Source: Gnetum montanum
Taxonomy: Eukaryota; Streptophyta; Gnetopsida; Gnetales; Gnetaceae
Direction: 5' to 3'
NCBI GenBank assembly: GCA_015680685.1
Contig: MNCI01004830.1
Location: forward strand, 3,715 to 67,714
Length of the DNA: 64,000 nt
The first letter of the stretch is position 1. Every line of letters starts with the position of its first letter. Position numbers and translations under genes: made by a program. Shown piece after piece: positions 1-11,859 of this stretch. A model generated the notes under the pieces. That model was not told where the DNA came from and made no database searches. It saw only the letters and a list, made by a program, of their open reading frames with translations.

Positions 1-3000
1 ATAACCTCTGCACGTAATTACACCCTATGTCACTATATGCGATGCACGAAACTTTCTTCTTCTCTATCTTTCTGAGTGTATTTTCCTTTGATATTTCTAG
101 AGAAAGATCATGGATTCCTAGGCATGTGTCGATGGTGCTTAGCCATGCTCTTGCCATTATGATTGGGAAGTCTCCCTTACTATTGTTCACCTGAATCACT
201 AGGAAGTTATTTGGGTACGACCACCCACAAATAGTGGTAACAATGTCTTCCACCAGTCCCAATGGGACAATGATGGACTGGTCAGCCAACTCTAGATGGA
301 TGTTGCTCTTTTTCAATGGAGGCAGGTTCCAGGCCTTGTACATTTCTTGAGAAATCAAGTTGACATCAGAACCTGAATCCAAAAGAGCCTTACACGGCAC
401 ATTTTCAGCAATTTGCAAGTATATTAGAGGACTCCCAGGATCAGAGAATTTCCTAGGAAGGTGACCAACTTTGATCCAATTGGTGACGACATGTGTTAGC
501 ATGACCATATGTGTTGAGTGTGGTGATTGGGTTGAAGGGGGCTCTGAAGTTTTGATTGATATTGAGACATCTAAGAAATCATCCGCTTGTGATTGCAAGG
601 GCTTGGTTAGACTGTTGGTTCTAAAGAAAGGTCTTTTCTTCATGTGGTTGTTGGAAGCAATAGTAGGTTGAGAGTTAACAGCCCTCATGGCATTATGTTG
701 CTACGGTTGGGTAGGGATTTCACCTTGCATCGTAGGAGCAAGTGGTAGTGGAGCTATTGGTGGAAGAGATGTGGTCCGATGAGATGGATGATATGCTTAT
801 GGAATATCACCTCTAGAAGAGGGAGTCCCATAATACTCGAGGGCTTGGTAGTGAGGTTGAGGAGTGACATGACTAGTAGAGTCATGTGGGGAGATTGGCT
901 GCTGCATGTAATATCCATACGAGTCAGGTTGCCGGTAAGGATACTATTGCCTTGGTGGTGGCATTCCCCATGATTATGGGTGCTACCATTGTTGATATTG
1001 ATCAATAGGTTGTGGTGGAGTTCTACTGGGATAATATGTTAACAGTTGGTGGAATTGTCTTGGGTTACCTTGAGGATAAGGTAACCTTTGGGGTGTTTTC
1101 CTTTTGTTTAATCGTGGGTTGAGTGCATACACCCCCAAACTCCTGCAAATGTGAGATTATAGAGCAACATCCCTTAGGATGGTCATATTGACATATCTCA
1201 CATCCAATATCATTGTCTGTTTCCGAATCCACAACCTCTTCAATGATGGCAACTTTGCCCTTACCCTTGTTACATGCATGTTCAACCTCTTTCTCTTTTC
1301 TTTTCTCACTACCTTGCTCTCTAGAATCCTCTACTATTTTAAGAACAGTTTGAAATCTATTGTCTAGGGAATCCCACATTTGGTCTACCTTTTTCGAAAC
1401 TTCTGATGTCATCTTTTGAATAGGCAAAGTTTTCCTATTCATCATCTCTTCGAGTGGTGACTCTTCTTCATCCTCACAAAATCTTACTTCTCTCTTCTGA
1501 AGGGGAGGATCTCGGTTATACTCTTTCGTACTTTCTCTCTTCCATAGCTCACTTTCTTCCTTAGAAACTTGCTCCAATAGTCTTTGAATTTGATGGGACC
1601 TAAGCTCGGATAGTCTTCCTTTGGCATAAGTCCCAAGGGTTCTTCTCGTTTCATGCCTAAGCTCATCCACGAGATGGCGTAGTTGATCCCTTTGTGAATA
1701 ACCATGGCTAGGACAATGATGTAATAGTGCATAGTATCGACCCATGGCAGCATCCAAAGGTTCATGTCCTCCTTGTTTCCAGCCTTGGATTTACTTTTGC
1801 AAGTTAGACACTCGGGAGTACAATTGGTACTTGTCATTAAATAGTTCTAACATAGTACTCCACCTATGAATGGATTTCGGTTCTAAAGACTGGTACCAAC
1901 TTTCTAATTCTTTAACTAATATCTGTGGGAACAACTTAAGTTTTTGACATTCGTTCTCTATGTTCTGTAAGGAACACGCATCATGGAATGCTTGTAAATG
2001 ATTCTGAGGATCAGTGTTGTATCCCCTTTCAAATCATGGGATGTTGTTCATATCTAATCTCTTGATCTTACTATCTTTATAATGCCTTGTTGGAATACTA
2101 ATAGCTTCAGTTATGTCCAACATACTTCGAGTAGTGAGGATGGGTTCAACGTGATCATCTCGTCCATGGCATCTATGATGCCTACGTTGTTCCCTACTCT
2201 CCCTTCTTCTATGTCATGATTCTCTAGATTGCCCTCATCCCCTTTCCTAGCTATTTCGTCTATGACTTCCACTTTTCCTACCTTTATCCACATGGTCTTT
2301 TTCTTTATGACCATATCTAGATATTAAAGGAGAGGGTGAAGGAGATGATGAAGGTAAAGAAGAAGGAGAACCATCACCATGATGGTGTCTACTACCTTCT
2401 CTTTTGTGGTCTCAACCCTGATCACGGTTGTGATTAGAATGTCCACCTTTATCATGAGTTCGTGTCCCTTTTTCAAACCCTTTGTGCCTGTGGGTATCAG
2501 AACCTGGGTTATGAATAGTAGAATGAAGGTTCTGATACACAACCCCTTGGCCAAAGTCAAGGGGAGGAACATGGTTGTGTGGGCGACTTCCTGAGGTAGG
2601 TTCACCACCTTGATTTTTGCTTAAGACATGTGGGGCATCCTGGGACCACTTACCCTTCAAAGACTTATGATTTCTCTCTTGTTGCGAGTCCCTTTGACGT
2701 TATGCCTCTGTGGGATGGTATTCTCTCAAGTCATGGTCTTGCACAACATATTCTACATGTAAGTACGACATGCCAATTCGTGTGAGAGTGCAAAGAAGCA
2801 TGCTCGGGACTGAACAATTGGGAGGTAACACTATGTTACCTTCTAAGTCTTGCCAACGCAGTTATTCGTCTTGATGGAGGATAAAGGTGAAGTATGGTAT
2901 ATACTCATTAGGATGAATATATACGACTTGAACTTGTTGAGGAACTGGTGGATCAACATCATGTGTATTACGCCGTTGACTATTTCCTGTTTCAGACCTA

Positions 3001-3032
3001 GGCAGTGATATGCTTTCGTACAAAGGAGACAT
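1..3032 (-). pseudogene. Element A gag and start of protease, degraded
   Basis: The gag start is placed at 3032 (minus), where the reading begins MSPLYESISLPR; element B starts at the matching place (27626). Several frames together give the Athila gag layout: an N-terminal domain, a hydrophilic Arg/Ser/His-rich stretch (about 2660-2300), the retrotransposon gag core (about 2050-1500), a charged region and a CEICQYDHPKGC zinc-knuckle-like motif near 1160-1200. A Pro/Gln-rich region follows. The protease DSG triad is readable near 390, so unlike B the catalytic Ser codon is kept here. The domain continues to the window edge. Frames shift repeatedly (about 2660/2600, 1840/1757). Confidence 0.82.
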
Positions 3033-3147
3033 ACTTGTCTGTTCAGTGTGCAATGTATTCTTGTTTATTATTTTCTCAAGCAAACCTAAGGGTTTGTTCC
3101 AACGATGTGAATGATTTGCTATGTTCTAGTTAGCGCACAAACAACTA

Positions 3148-3168
3148 AGTCCCCAGCAATGATGCCAA
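3148..3168 (-). other. Primer-binding site of element A (tRNA-Asp type)
   Basis: Directly inside the LTR the minus strand reads TTGGCATCATTGCTGGGGAC, close to the complement of the plant tRNA-Asp 3' end (TGGCGCCGTTGCCGGGGA). Athila elements are known to use this primer. B, C and D have the same site with other substitutions. Confidence 0.8.
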
Positions 3169-3984
3169 TGATGAGCGGCGAGGTACCCCTACACTCAACC
3201 ATATGAGTACGAGTGTTTCATGCACAATCCGGTTGCATTCCAAGGACTAAGTACTTATGCGCCCTTGTGGAACAAGGACGGGTTGGTTAATCGTTGTCTT
3301 CCCAAGCTTACCTATCTATCACGATTGTATGGTTAAGTAAGCTTGAGGCATATGATTTTTATAACCTTTATGTTTTTGTGTCGTGCGCTAGTAGGGAAGG
3401 AGAGAGGTAACTAAGTGACTAATTTAATGTAACTACTCATTAACTAAGTTCTAAGTAATCCTAACACAAGCATCCGTTCCCACTTGCCCTATACATCTTG
3501 AACCAATGCAACACTGCTGGGATTACCAAACGCTAATCATTACTGGGTTACCAAGCATTACACGCATGCTCAAAGTGGTCGTGCTTGTGTAATTTAACAA
3601 TTTGCTTAATTGATGAAAATGAATTGCTATGCTAATAACAGAAATGTAAAGTGCATAAAATAAAATAAATGCATAAGAAAAAATTTCTCAAGTGCTGCAA
3701 GGATGAATCAAGGAGCTCGTCTTTATTGCTGTACACAAGGTGTGCTTAGGTACACAATGCTTGAATAAAGATCCATCCACACTTAGACCTCCTGCTGCGG
3801 GCACTTGGAAAATACTCTAACTTTCAAACAAACTACAAGAGTTTTGCTACTTGACTGCTAAAAGACTTCCTCCCAATTGTGCGCTTGGGCACTATATTTA
3901 TAGGCTTGGGAGCAACTATTCTAATAATTAGAGTAATTGCTAGAGTAACCGCTAGAGTAATTGCTAGAGTAACTGCTCTCATCA
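3169..3984 (-). repeat. 5' LTR of element A
   Basis: The ends are TGATGAGCGG on the left and CTCTCATCA on the right in + coordinates, matching the ends of the B, C and D LTRs. It carries the conserved R-U5 block (about 3640-3800 in + coordinates, an AATAAAG-type signal on minus) and a TATA-like TATAAAT (complement near 3895-3905). The U3 end (3915-3984) is an array of short TAGAGTAA-type repeats like those of B but fewer. Length 816 bp against about 915 bp in B. Confidence 0.85.
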
Positions 3985-4339
3985 ACAATGTATCAATTAC
4001 AGTAACCTGAATAAGTCATAGGGTTAAGGGGAAGGGGAAGCTGAGAGCACTGTGAATGAAACTCAGGAATAGCCTTATAAATAAACAAGTTTTAAAGGAC
4101 AAAACTCGACTTGGGGCACTACCAAATGTCCACACATACTGACTTGTTATAAGATAGAATGACATAGAATTAGATGAGGTAAAGAGCTTTCTATTAAGGA
4201 AAAAGAGAGTTCTAATGGTGACTCCTCACAACAGAAAGGGAAAGCTTCCTTGCAGAGATTATTGATGATGAGTGTTATTGGAACGCACAGGTCTTTCCCA
4301 CGGCTGCAAGAGATGAACCAACTGATGACTATCTAGATT
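3985..4339. other. Short spacer between element A and the LINE
   Basis: About 355 bases with no recognised gene. I see no poly(T) tract that would mark the LINE 3' end, so the exact LINE boundary is unknown. Confidence 0.4.
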
Positions 4340-7300
4340 GAACTTGGATGCTTGAGATGTGAGTTGGAAATGAATGAGGCAAAAGATCTACAACTTCTCC
4401 AACCTGGTGAGAAAACATTTATTAGAATAATCTGTCCTTTGAAATATAACATTGCATCTTCACTTCCAAATATAATATAAAATAGTAGGCCTACTAACTT
4501 TCCACAGAAACTTGAGATTAGCAAAAGTAATGTTCACAAAGTCGAATATGGCATCCTCTTGAGATAGCTTGTATGATGGAAAAACTATGGAAGCCCACTC
4601 CCACACATGCTGAGCAAAGGGATAATGCCAAAACACATGGACAAAGTCATCTTGTCCACCATAGGGAGGGAAATTGGGATTGGGAATCCCCAAATATTCT
4701 AACCATTTACCAATAGGTAGACCATGGTGGAGGAGACACTAGCGGAACTGCTTAATTTTGGGGAGGTTCAGAAGTTTCCAAATATGTTAGAAGAGAGGGA
4801 TCCAAAATGTTATTGACTCGTGTTTGTGCCAATACTTATTGTAGTGTTGAATGACCTTAGATGGGTCATGCATAAGATGAAAGGGGACAGATGGCCGGTA
4901 GGGCAAGAGTTTAACCCCATTAAGTCATTGAAGGCCATGAAAAGGGCTTTGCACTGTAACATCAAGTTGCTAATGATCGTGGAGAAAGGAGTAAATCTGG
5001 ACTAGGCAATGGTTCATTACATCCTACTCCCCATACAAATTGCTAAACTTAACCCCTGAAATCCAATGACTAGCTAGCCTAAGGCAATTCAAGAAGATGA
5101 CACCCTTCCAAAACCACGAGGTAGCCACCTTAGCCTTTGTGATGGCAAGGGGAGCGGGTGACAGAGGTAACCACCATGGACATAATCTAGAGAGGATAGT
5201 AGGGTTGATCTTGATGTTAGTCCAGTCTATGTAACTATGTAGAATTTGCCAGGCCCTCTAGATGCTTTTGAAAACATGAGATCTAGGAAGAATGATAGGG
5301 AAGGGGGAAAAGATCTAATTGATAAAATGGATGCCTTTTCAAAAGGGCTTGTTTTTAGGAAATGCTTGATGAAGCCTTAATTAGAGGAGGGTCCCAATGA
5401 TATCTAAGGCATCTAAATGCTATACCAACTACTTAGCAACTAGGGTAATTCCCTGCTTATAGGAATTCAAAAGACCTAAGACACCCTTATTTTTGGGGAG
5501 AGTAACAATATTCCAAGCAACTCTATGAAATCCTTTCTGAGAATCTTTGGAGGACCACATAAAGTTGCGAATAACTGTTTTAGCTTTTGGTAGGCAGCTT
5601 GGGAGGGGGCCCAACATGAAGAGTAATACACATGGGTTGACGCACATATGGACTTACATACGAGGTATTTACCCACAAGTGTGAGGGGTTTAGTCTTCCA
5701 TTTGTCAAGTTTCTTTTGAATCCGATAAATAACCTACTTCCAGAGAATAGAGGTTGAACCTCTAAAACGGAAAGGGATTCCTAGAATCTTAACGATGTCT
5801 TGATCCTGATGTCGCTTTCAGTTATAGTTGGTCACATGGTTGTAATTTCCTATAAAGCTATAAACAGAGGATTTATTCTAATTTATAGTGGAACTTGAGA
5901 GTGTGCAATATTGCTCCATCCTTGATAAGAGGTGGTGCAAATTGGTGGCTATGTTTTGAACTAGAAAAGAGAGTCATCGGCGAAGTGCATATTGAGAAGT
6001 TGTTGTTGAGAGGAAGAAAGGCAGATCCCAGTGAGGACTTTAGTTTGAATGTCTAGGTTAATTTGATGACAAAGAAAGTTTGCTACGATGATAAAGAGAT
6101 AGGGGGCAAGAGGACAACCTTGTCACATTGACCTATGTATTGGAAAGGAAGAGGTAATGCCAAGGGTAGTGGCTATCCTTGCGGTAGCATATGAGAATAA
6201 GCATTTCACCATATGCAGGAACTTAGGTCCAAAACCAAGTTTGGTCATGATCTGTAAGATAAAATCCCACCTTATGTTGTCATAAGCCTTGGCGTAATCA
6301 AGTTTCACTAGGAGAATATCTTGTCCATCATCCTTGGCCCACTTGAGACCTTCCCATGCCGCAACCACATTGTCTAAAATATATCTACTAGAAACAAATC
6401 TTGTTTGTTGGGGAGATATGATCTGGCCAAGAATTTTGTTCAGTTGTAAGGCTAGGCACTTAGCCCAAATTTTATAGACTACATTGAGGAGAGTTATGGG
6501 ATGCCAATTAGAGATATTAGTAAGATCCCTAGACTTGGGGAGGAGACGAATTACCCCTTGATTTAGATTGGGCCCAAGGGAACTAGTTAAGATAGCCTCG
6601 TTAATGACCTGTAGAAGATCATTTCCCACCAAATCCCAATGATTTTGAAAAAATTCCATGGGGAAACCATCATAACTAGGAGCCTTTCCCTGACTTAACT
6701 TAGAGTAGGCCACCTGTAGCTCCACCAGAGTGATATCAGCATCAAGACTTTGTAGCATAGTGGAGTTGATAAGGTGAGGATAATTGGGGGTGGCAGCCTT
6801 GAACGAAGAGATGTCCATTGGGGTTGCTGCAAAAAGGGTTTCATAGTGGTTCTTGAGAAAAGAGAGGATATTGTTGTGGTTAGTAATGGTGGTACCAGTG
6901 CTACAAATTTTGTCTGTAGAATGCGAAGGGGACGTAGTATTGAGATACTTAAAAAATTCCTTACAATGTTCATCTTGAATATTTAACCAAGTGAGCCGAA
7001 TTTTAGTTAAGGCACTTTGTGCTCGGTACACATCCTAATGTTGAAAGGCTAATCTTACTCTAGCTAGCTCCTTGTGAACTAGAGTGTTGAAGGGATCTTG
7101 AGCTAGTCTATTAGTGAGATGTTCAATAGTGAGGTGAATTTTGTTGTATTCTTGTCTAGCCTGAGTAGGCACTGCCTTATCATATGAACGAGCAGAGTTT
7201 CCCACTCGACATGAAGCACGATGCCACCAGTTAATCCAACCCACCTGATTAAGGGACCTAGGTTTGCCATTCCAAAGGTTGGATAGAAGAAGTTTGGCAG

Positions 7301-8095
7301 CAAGGGAAGAAAAAAAGTTTTCGTGTAGTTGGAAAAGATGGAATTTTCATCGGTGAGGGCTGCCATGAATCTTGATAGATATGGAGATAGGAAGATGGTC
7401 TGATAAGGTGGCATGGTAATGAACCATAGTAGCGGAGAAGGCTTGTCAAAAGGAAAGGGTGGAGAAATAGAACCTATCTAACTTGCTGTAGATGTGAGCC
7501 TACCTAAGACAGAGATTGCTCCAAGTAAATCTATGGAGGGGAACACCCGCGGAGGTGTCCACCCCGTCATAAAGGTAAAACCTCTTCTTAAAGGCAAACC
7601 AGGTCTGATACTCAAGATTGGGTAGTTGAAAAAACACCCCTCCGAGCTTATCTTGAGAGAAATTGACCATATTAAAATCTCCTTCGAATATCCAAGGCAT
7701 TGGGGGAGGAGTATTTGCAAGTTCTTGCCAAAGGAGAGCCCATTCTGTGGAGTCGTTTGGGGCATCTATCGAGCAAATACCAAAAGGGCCATACAAGGAG
7801 GAGAAGGTAGCTTAGGAAACTCTATGCCTAGAATCAGAACCACTTTGAAGGATTTTAGTTTTCCAGTAGGACGAGAGAAGAATGGTCGCGTCTCCTTTCC
7901 CACTCGCATGGGACATCGTTAGAAGTGAGGAGTGAGGAAGAAACCAATGGGTGGAAAAGGATAAAAGGTTGGCTAAAACCTTAATTTCTTAAAGGAAAAT
8001 GAAATCAAAGGCTATATTAAGACTAGAAATAAGGTTTCCTGCTCACTTCCGTCGAAGCCTACCAGTAAGGCCTCGAACGTTCCATGAAAGGAGGT
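4340..8095 (-). pseudogene. LINE ORF2: endonuclease, reverse transcriptase, zf-RVT
   Basis: The endonuclease start is readable at about 8090 as NLLSWNVRGL, followed by the GDFNM motif near 7680 and SDHLPIS near 7390. The RT core is clearest at 7031-6123 (302 codons open): GKAPSYDGFPMEFF, KLDYAKAYDNIRWDF, then QGCPLAP and the active-site FADD near 5970-5990 (read across a stop). The C-terminal region has LLNLPKIKQF and LHHGLPIG, typical of the zf-RVT domain. ORF2 would make nicking and target-primed reverse transcription enzymes. Stops, shifts and the broken frame between RT and C-terminus rule out function. Confidence 0.85.
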
Positions 8096-8239
8096 TCATG
8101 GGGAAACAAGGGATAGTTTGGATGAGAGGTCAATGGAAGGTTCGGAAGTCAAAGTATCAACTTTCATTGTTCCTGATAGGAGGGCAAAGGAATTGTTGGT
8201 GGAGACAGGGGCCATGGAAGTGTTCAGTGGAGAGGAGAT

Positions 8240-9190
8240 GAAGGAAGGAGTAGAACTAAAGGAAGCTTTGACTCATTTCCTTCCACTGCCCACCACGAAC
8301 TCATCCACCGAAACTGAGTCCATGATTGTCTTTGAGGGGATGACATGGGTGAAGGTGTGAGTACCTGACTGTTGTTTCTATAGCTTGGAGGGGCTAGACT
8401 GAGAGGAAGATTGTCGAGCTGTTGGGGAAGGAGATCCAAATTTAAAGGATACTGAGTGTGGGTGTAATGGTGTGACTGGAGAACGGGTTTTTTGAGATGC
8501 TACAGGTTGTTTCTTCCTGTCTAGGATGGGACACACCAATATATGATGCTCGACCCTGTGACAATAGCTATATGAGTTTGGAAGGTAAAAATAGTCCACT
8601 CTTTGGATGAAGAGTTTTCCACCAGCAACGAGGGTTAATGAGGTTTTCCAAAGAGCTATGTCCAGTTCAATACAATAACGGCGAATTTGAGTTCCATTGA
8701 TCACCGTACAATGCTTGGAAATAATAGGACCCAGGGTGCTCACAATGTCCCTCTCAACAAATGAGAAAATAAGTGGAAGATTGGGCAATTCCACATAACA
8801 GGGAATTATATTAAAAGTTAGGTCGTTGACATTAAAGTCAAATCTTTAGGCAAGTGCTATTAGGGTTGCATTTTGTGTTGGAAAAATTTTGAGAGAGAGA
8901 GAGCCTTCTTGACGTGAGAGGCATCGGATAGTTCTACCAACATGAAATTTCGAGTGCAGTAAAAAATCCATAATTTAAAAAAAAATAAAACGAGTTGCGA
9001 AATCTTTGAAAACTGCCTCAAAAATATCATTAGGTAAAAGGAAATCAATTTGAGGAGAGGTAGAGAAACTTTCCGAGGAGAGCAGAACCTGATGAATCCG
9101 CCATTGCGACTCGTCGACCCACGAAGCAAACACAACCTCTTCACAATGGCAACACAAAGACACCAGCCACAACCCCAAATTGATTCCAAT
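8240..9190 (-). pseudogene. LINE ORF1 (gag-like, DUF4283-type) relic
   Basis: The best-preserved part is 8794-8378 (minus, 138 codons). It includes a degenerate zinc knuckle (YCHRVEHHILVC) after a region resembling the DUF4283 nucleic-acid-binding domain of plant LINE ORF1 proteins, followed by a Ser/Pro-rich tail. The N-terminal part reads from about 9190 in a different frame, so at least one frameshift separates them. The DUF4283 resemblance is by pattern only. Confidence 0.55.
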
Positions 9191-9324
9191 CACTCTTTGG
9201 ATCTTGAGCTTGGAACAGGTCTGTCCCTGGTTCTGCAGATCACGATTTTGTAATTTCAAATCATGGGGTTTTTGCAGATCACGGGTCTATTTTAAGAGAT
9301 TTTGTTCAAGATTAGGGCAGCGTT

Positions 9325-9680
9325 TTGTTTGGTTTTGATCGCAGCCAAGATCACTCCAGCGCGGGGGTTTTTGATCATTCGCAGGGTATCTCGAGTCACA
9401 GATGCGGTCGTGGGCGCGGATCTACAGGTTCCTCGGGTCGTGGTGGCGGATTTGCTGGTGGCCGCGGTTTGTCAGGCGGTCGTGGTTTTGCAGGCCGCGG
9501 TAGTTTTGCAGGTCTTGGAGCTTTTGTAGGGTGTGTTGCAAGGCACAGTGGTTTCACAGGGCATGGCGGTTTTGGGTGACGCAGTTCCGATTTTGGAGGA
9601 TGTCGCAGTAACAGTCAGCGCGGCCTCGCAACAGCGGTCCACGAGGTTCTCATAACAACGGTCAGCGAGGTCCTCTGGAG
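9325..9680 (+). other. GC-rich block encoding Gly/Arg (RGG-like) repeats
   Basis: The + strand reads Gly/Arg-rich sequence with repeated GRG and RGxxFAG units (9325-9579), and after a frame change NNGQRGP-type units to about 9680. It sits head-on to the LINE, just outside its ORF1. It is far richer in GC and CpG than the surrounding AT-rich DNA. It could be the CpG-rich promoter region of the LINE, in which case the peptide is an accident of G-rich repeats, or a fragment of an RGG-protein gene. No start, intron or conserved domain decides it. Confidence 0.35.
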
Positions 9681-9904
9681 GGCGAATGAACGTTCCACAC
9701 GCGAGTGTAAATCAAAAGAAAAAAATTCAGAGGAACTCGACTTTTCTATGACAAGACATGCTAAGCATTTCGGAAAAAAACTTCTTCCATTATTTTAGAA
9801 GAAACATTACCGGTGACACAAAGCTATTTGGCTAACTTTGAATCATTTTTGAATATTTTATTGAAAAACTTTACCTAGCATATATCAAAATTTATATCAC
9901 TTTT

Positions 9905-10135
9905 GAACATAAAACAGCAAAAGGATTCAAGATAGAGAGGTGTAGCTTAATACCAAATATTTGTATCAAAGCAAGAAAGTGATAGCACTTGTGGAAAATA
10001 TGTACCTCATTGCTTGTTATTGATCTTACGTCAAGAATCTTCACCATCAATTGTAATCTTCTTGTTGACACTACTTTTAATCTTTGAGTTAATAGTATTC
10101 TTGTTAGACAAAGAAAAATTTACCTAATGAGCCAT
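9905..10135 (+). repeat. Inverted repeat arm, pairs with 14222-14455
   Basis: This segment and the reverse complement of 14222-14455 share long runs, for example CAAAGCAAGAAAGTG, TTGTTATTGATCTTA and GTTAATAGTATTCTTGTTAG. By eye about three quarters to four fifths of bases match. Probably two opposite copies of one unnamed transposable element. Confidence 0.7.
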
Positions 10136-11364
10136 CTAGCAAGGCTACTTAATATTTTCTCTAATACTAGCAAAATTATACACAAAAGCTTCTATCTTCT
10201 TTGGATTCTTTATTGCCATTTGATCATTCTTATCATTGACATTAACTTGATTTTTTGTATCTTCAGTTTTATACTATTTTTTCTTATTTTCAAATTCAAC
10301 ATATTTTTTCTTTTCTTCAAAACTTTTTTTCTTAAGTAGAAAAAGACAAGCATTAGACAAAATATCCTTCACAATGGCAAAAGTTGCAGGAATTAAGAAG
10401 ATTATAGATTATAATAGGTAATTGGCTGAAAATAAGTCTTTTCTCCTACTTGTGATACTAATATTTTTTATTTTTTTATTTTTTTACAATTGAGAAGGTT
10501 GATTTCAACAAAAAAAAAACATCTATGAAATCAAAAGTTGTAGAAATAAACTCCATATGTTTAATGGGACCAAGAAGACTAACAATTTCATGTTCAACTT
10601 TTTGAAAAATCAATAGAATATTATATAACTTGACAAAACATGAATTTTAATGTATTCTTTAGATTAGACATCAAAATTTGGAGCCCACGTATGAATGATC
10701 AACATTACATGCTTATGTATAAAAGATCCTATATCTAGAGCACATTACACCATCAAAGCATTGCTTAACTCATCAAGCAGAAAAAAATGAGAATAATACT
10801 TGGTATGCAGGGCTTGGATGTTATGTTTTCTCATCATGTCATTTAACTATGAAACAAAACTTTGATTACAAGGTAGGTAACCAGAAATTTGAATGAACAC
10901 ATATTGTGATGAAAGATTAGTAACCAATGACTCATATACATCATCAAGAAGAATAAAATCAAGTGTCTTAGTTGCATCAACATTACTAAAAGAAACTATC
11001 ACAACTTTTTTGTTACAAGCTTGTAAATTTGTATTTTAAGCAATAAAAATTGTTGCATTGATAAAAGACATAGAAATTTCAAAATTGGTTGAAGAAGATG
11101 GGAGTGGTATAGAATCCCCCATAGGAGAATTCTAAAGAAATCAAATCTGTTAGAGAAAAATCGAAATAAGAAAAATTAGAGCTATAAAATTTTAATTTGA
11201 CTATATATCTTAGGAGATATATTATTAAGAAAGAACAAAAGATTTCAAGTTTCAACCCTCCAGTCCACCATCCCTTGACAAAAAAAGAGATTATAAAGAG
11301 CTTAATAAAATATTCAATAAAAGAGACTTTACTCTTTTTACTATTTTACATCATAAGATTTATA

Positions 11365-11595
11365 AAAGTTTATAATTGAGTGCTACATTGTAGAATCAAA
11401 CTTGTGACTTAAGGTTTTAAGGCCAAGATTTGTACCGCTAGGCTAACACCTCATTGTTACTCTATACCAACTTGTGAGGGGGCATTTGATGCTTTTATAG
11501 AGTCCTAAATTGTCAATGAGGCATTACTCAAGTGATTAGAGCATGTGGCTTACGGTCTACAAGTCATAGGTTCAATTCATTTAACAATGAGATAT
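11365..11595. repeat. tRNA-derived SINE-like pieces (two, opposite strands)
   Basis: On the minus strand near 11460-11370 a box A-like TTAGCCTAGCGGTA is followed by a box B-like GTTTGATTC. On the plus strand at about 11520-11580 CTCAAGTGATTAGAGCATG is followed by a box B-like GGTTCAATTC. Spacing resembles internal Pol III promoters of tRNA-derived SINEs. They do not fold as a clean tRNA, so I do not call tRNA genes. Confidence 0.35.
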
Positions 11596-11859
11596 TAGCC
11601 TAGTGGTAAAGACTCTTGATTTTGGAGGGCAATGTTGAGTTATATATATTGGAGTATACCTATATTACAATTATTTCAAGGTTCCAACATAGGTTCAATT
11701 CAAGGGGTATGTTAAGATACATGCCACCTAGAAGCATAGTAAAAAAATACATTTGAGAACTATGACATTAGGGAGATAGTTTCCCCATTATAGATATTAT
11801 AAAAGCACCAAGATGAGATGATAATTAAGTAATAGGACATTGTTGAAAGGGATTTATAA

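Larger units (their letters stand above)
1..3984 (-). mobile_element. Athila-like Ty3/gypsy element A (5' part, runs off window)
   Basis: Reading the minus strand from 3984 down, there is an LTR (3169-3984), a tRNA-Asp type primer-binding site, gag, and the start of the protease domain, where the window begins. The sequence is colinear with element B (26575-35475) on the opposite strand, from the LTR through gag to protease, so A and B belong to one subfamily. The other LTR lies outside the window. Stops and frameshifts make it non-functional. The Athila assignment rests on the tRNA-Asp primer site and on the RT/integrase types seen in relatives B and C. Confidence 0.88.
4340..9260 (-). mobile_element. 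L1-type LINE, nearly full length, inactivated
   Basis: On the minus strand the order is ORF1 (9190-8240), then ORF2 with an APE-type endonuclease (8095-7300), reverse transcriptase (7030-5700) and a C-terminal zf-RVT region (4740-4460). This is the order of plant L1 LINEs. Frames are broken by many stops and shifts, so it is a fossil. No poly(A) end or target duplication could be found by eye, so both boundaries are approximate. Confidence 0.85.

Noticed and set aside
7626-8360. Plus-strand ORFs across the LINE endonuclease region
   Set aside because: They are shadows of the minus-strand ORF2/ORF1, which carry the real motifs.
10127-10339. 70-codon ORF rich in Phe, Leu and Ile
   Set aside because: Low-complexity T-rich DNA gives such strings by chance; it is not a membrane protein by any other sign.
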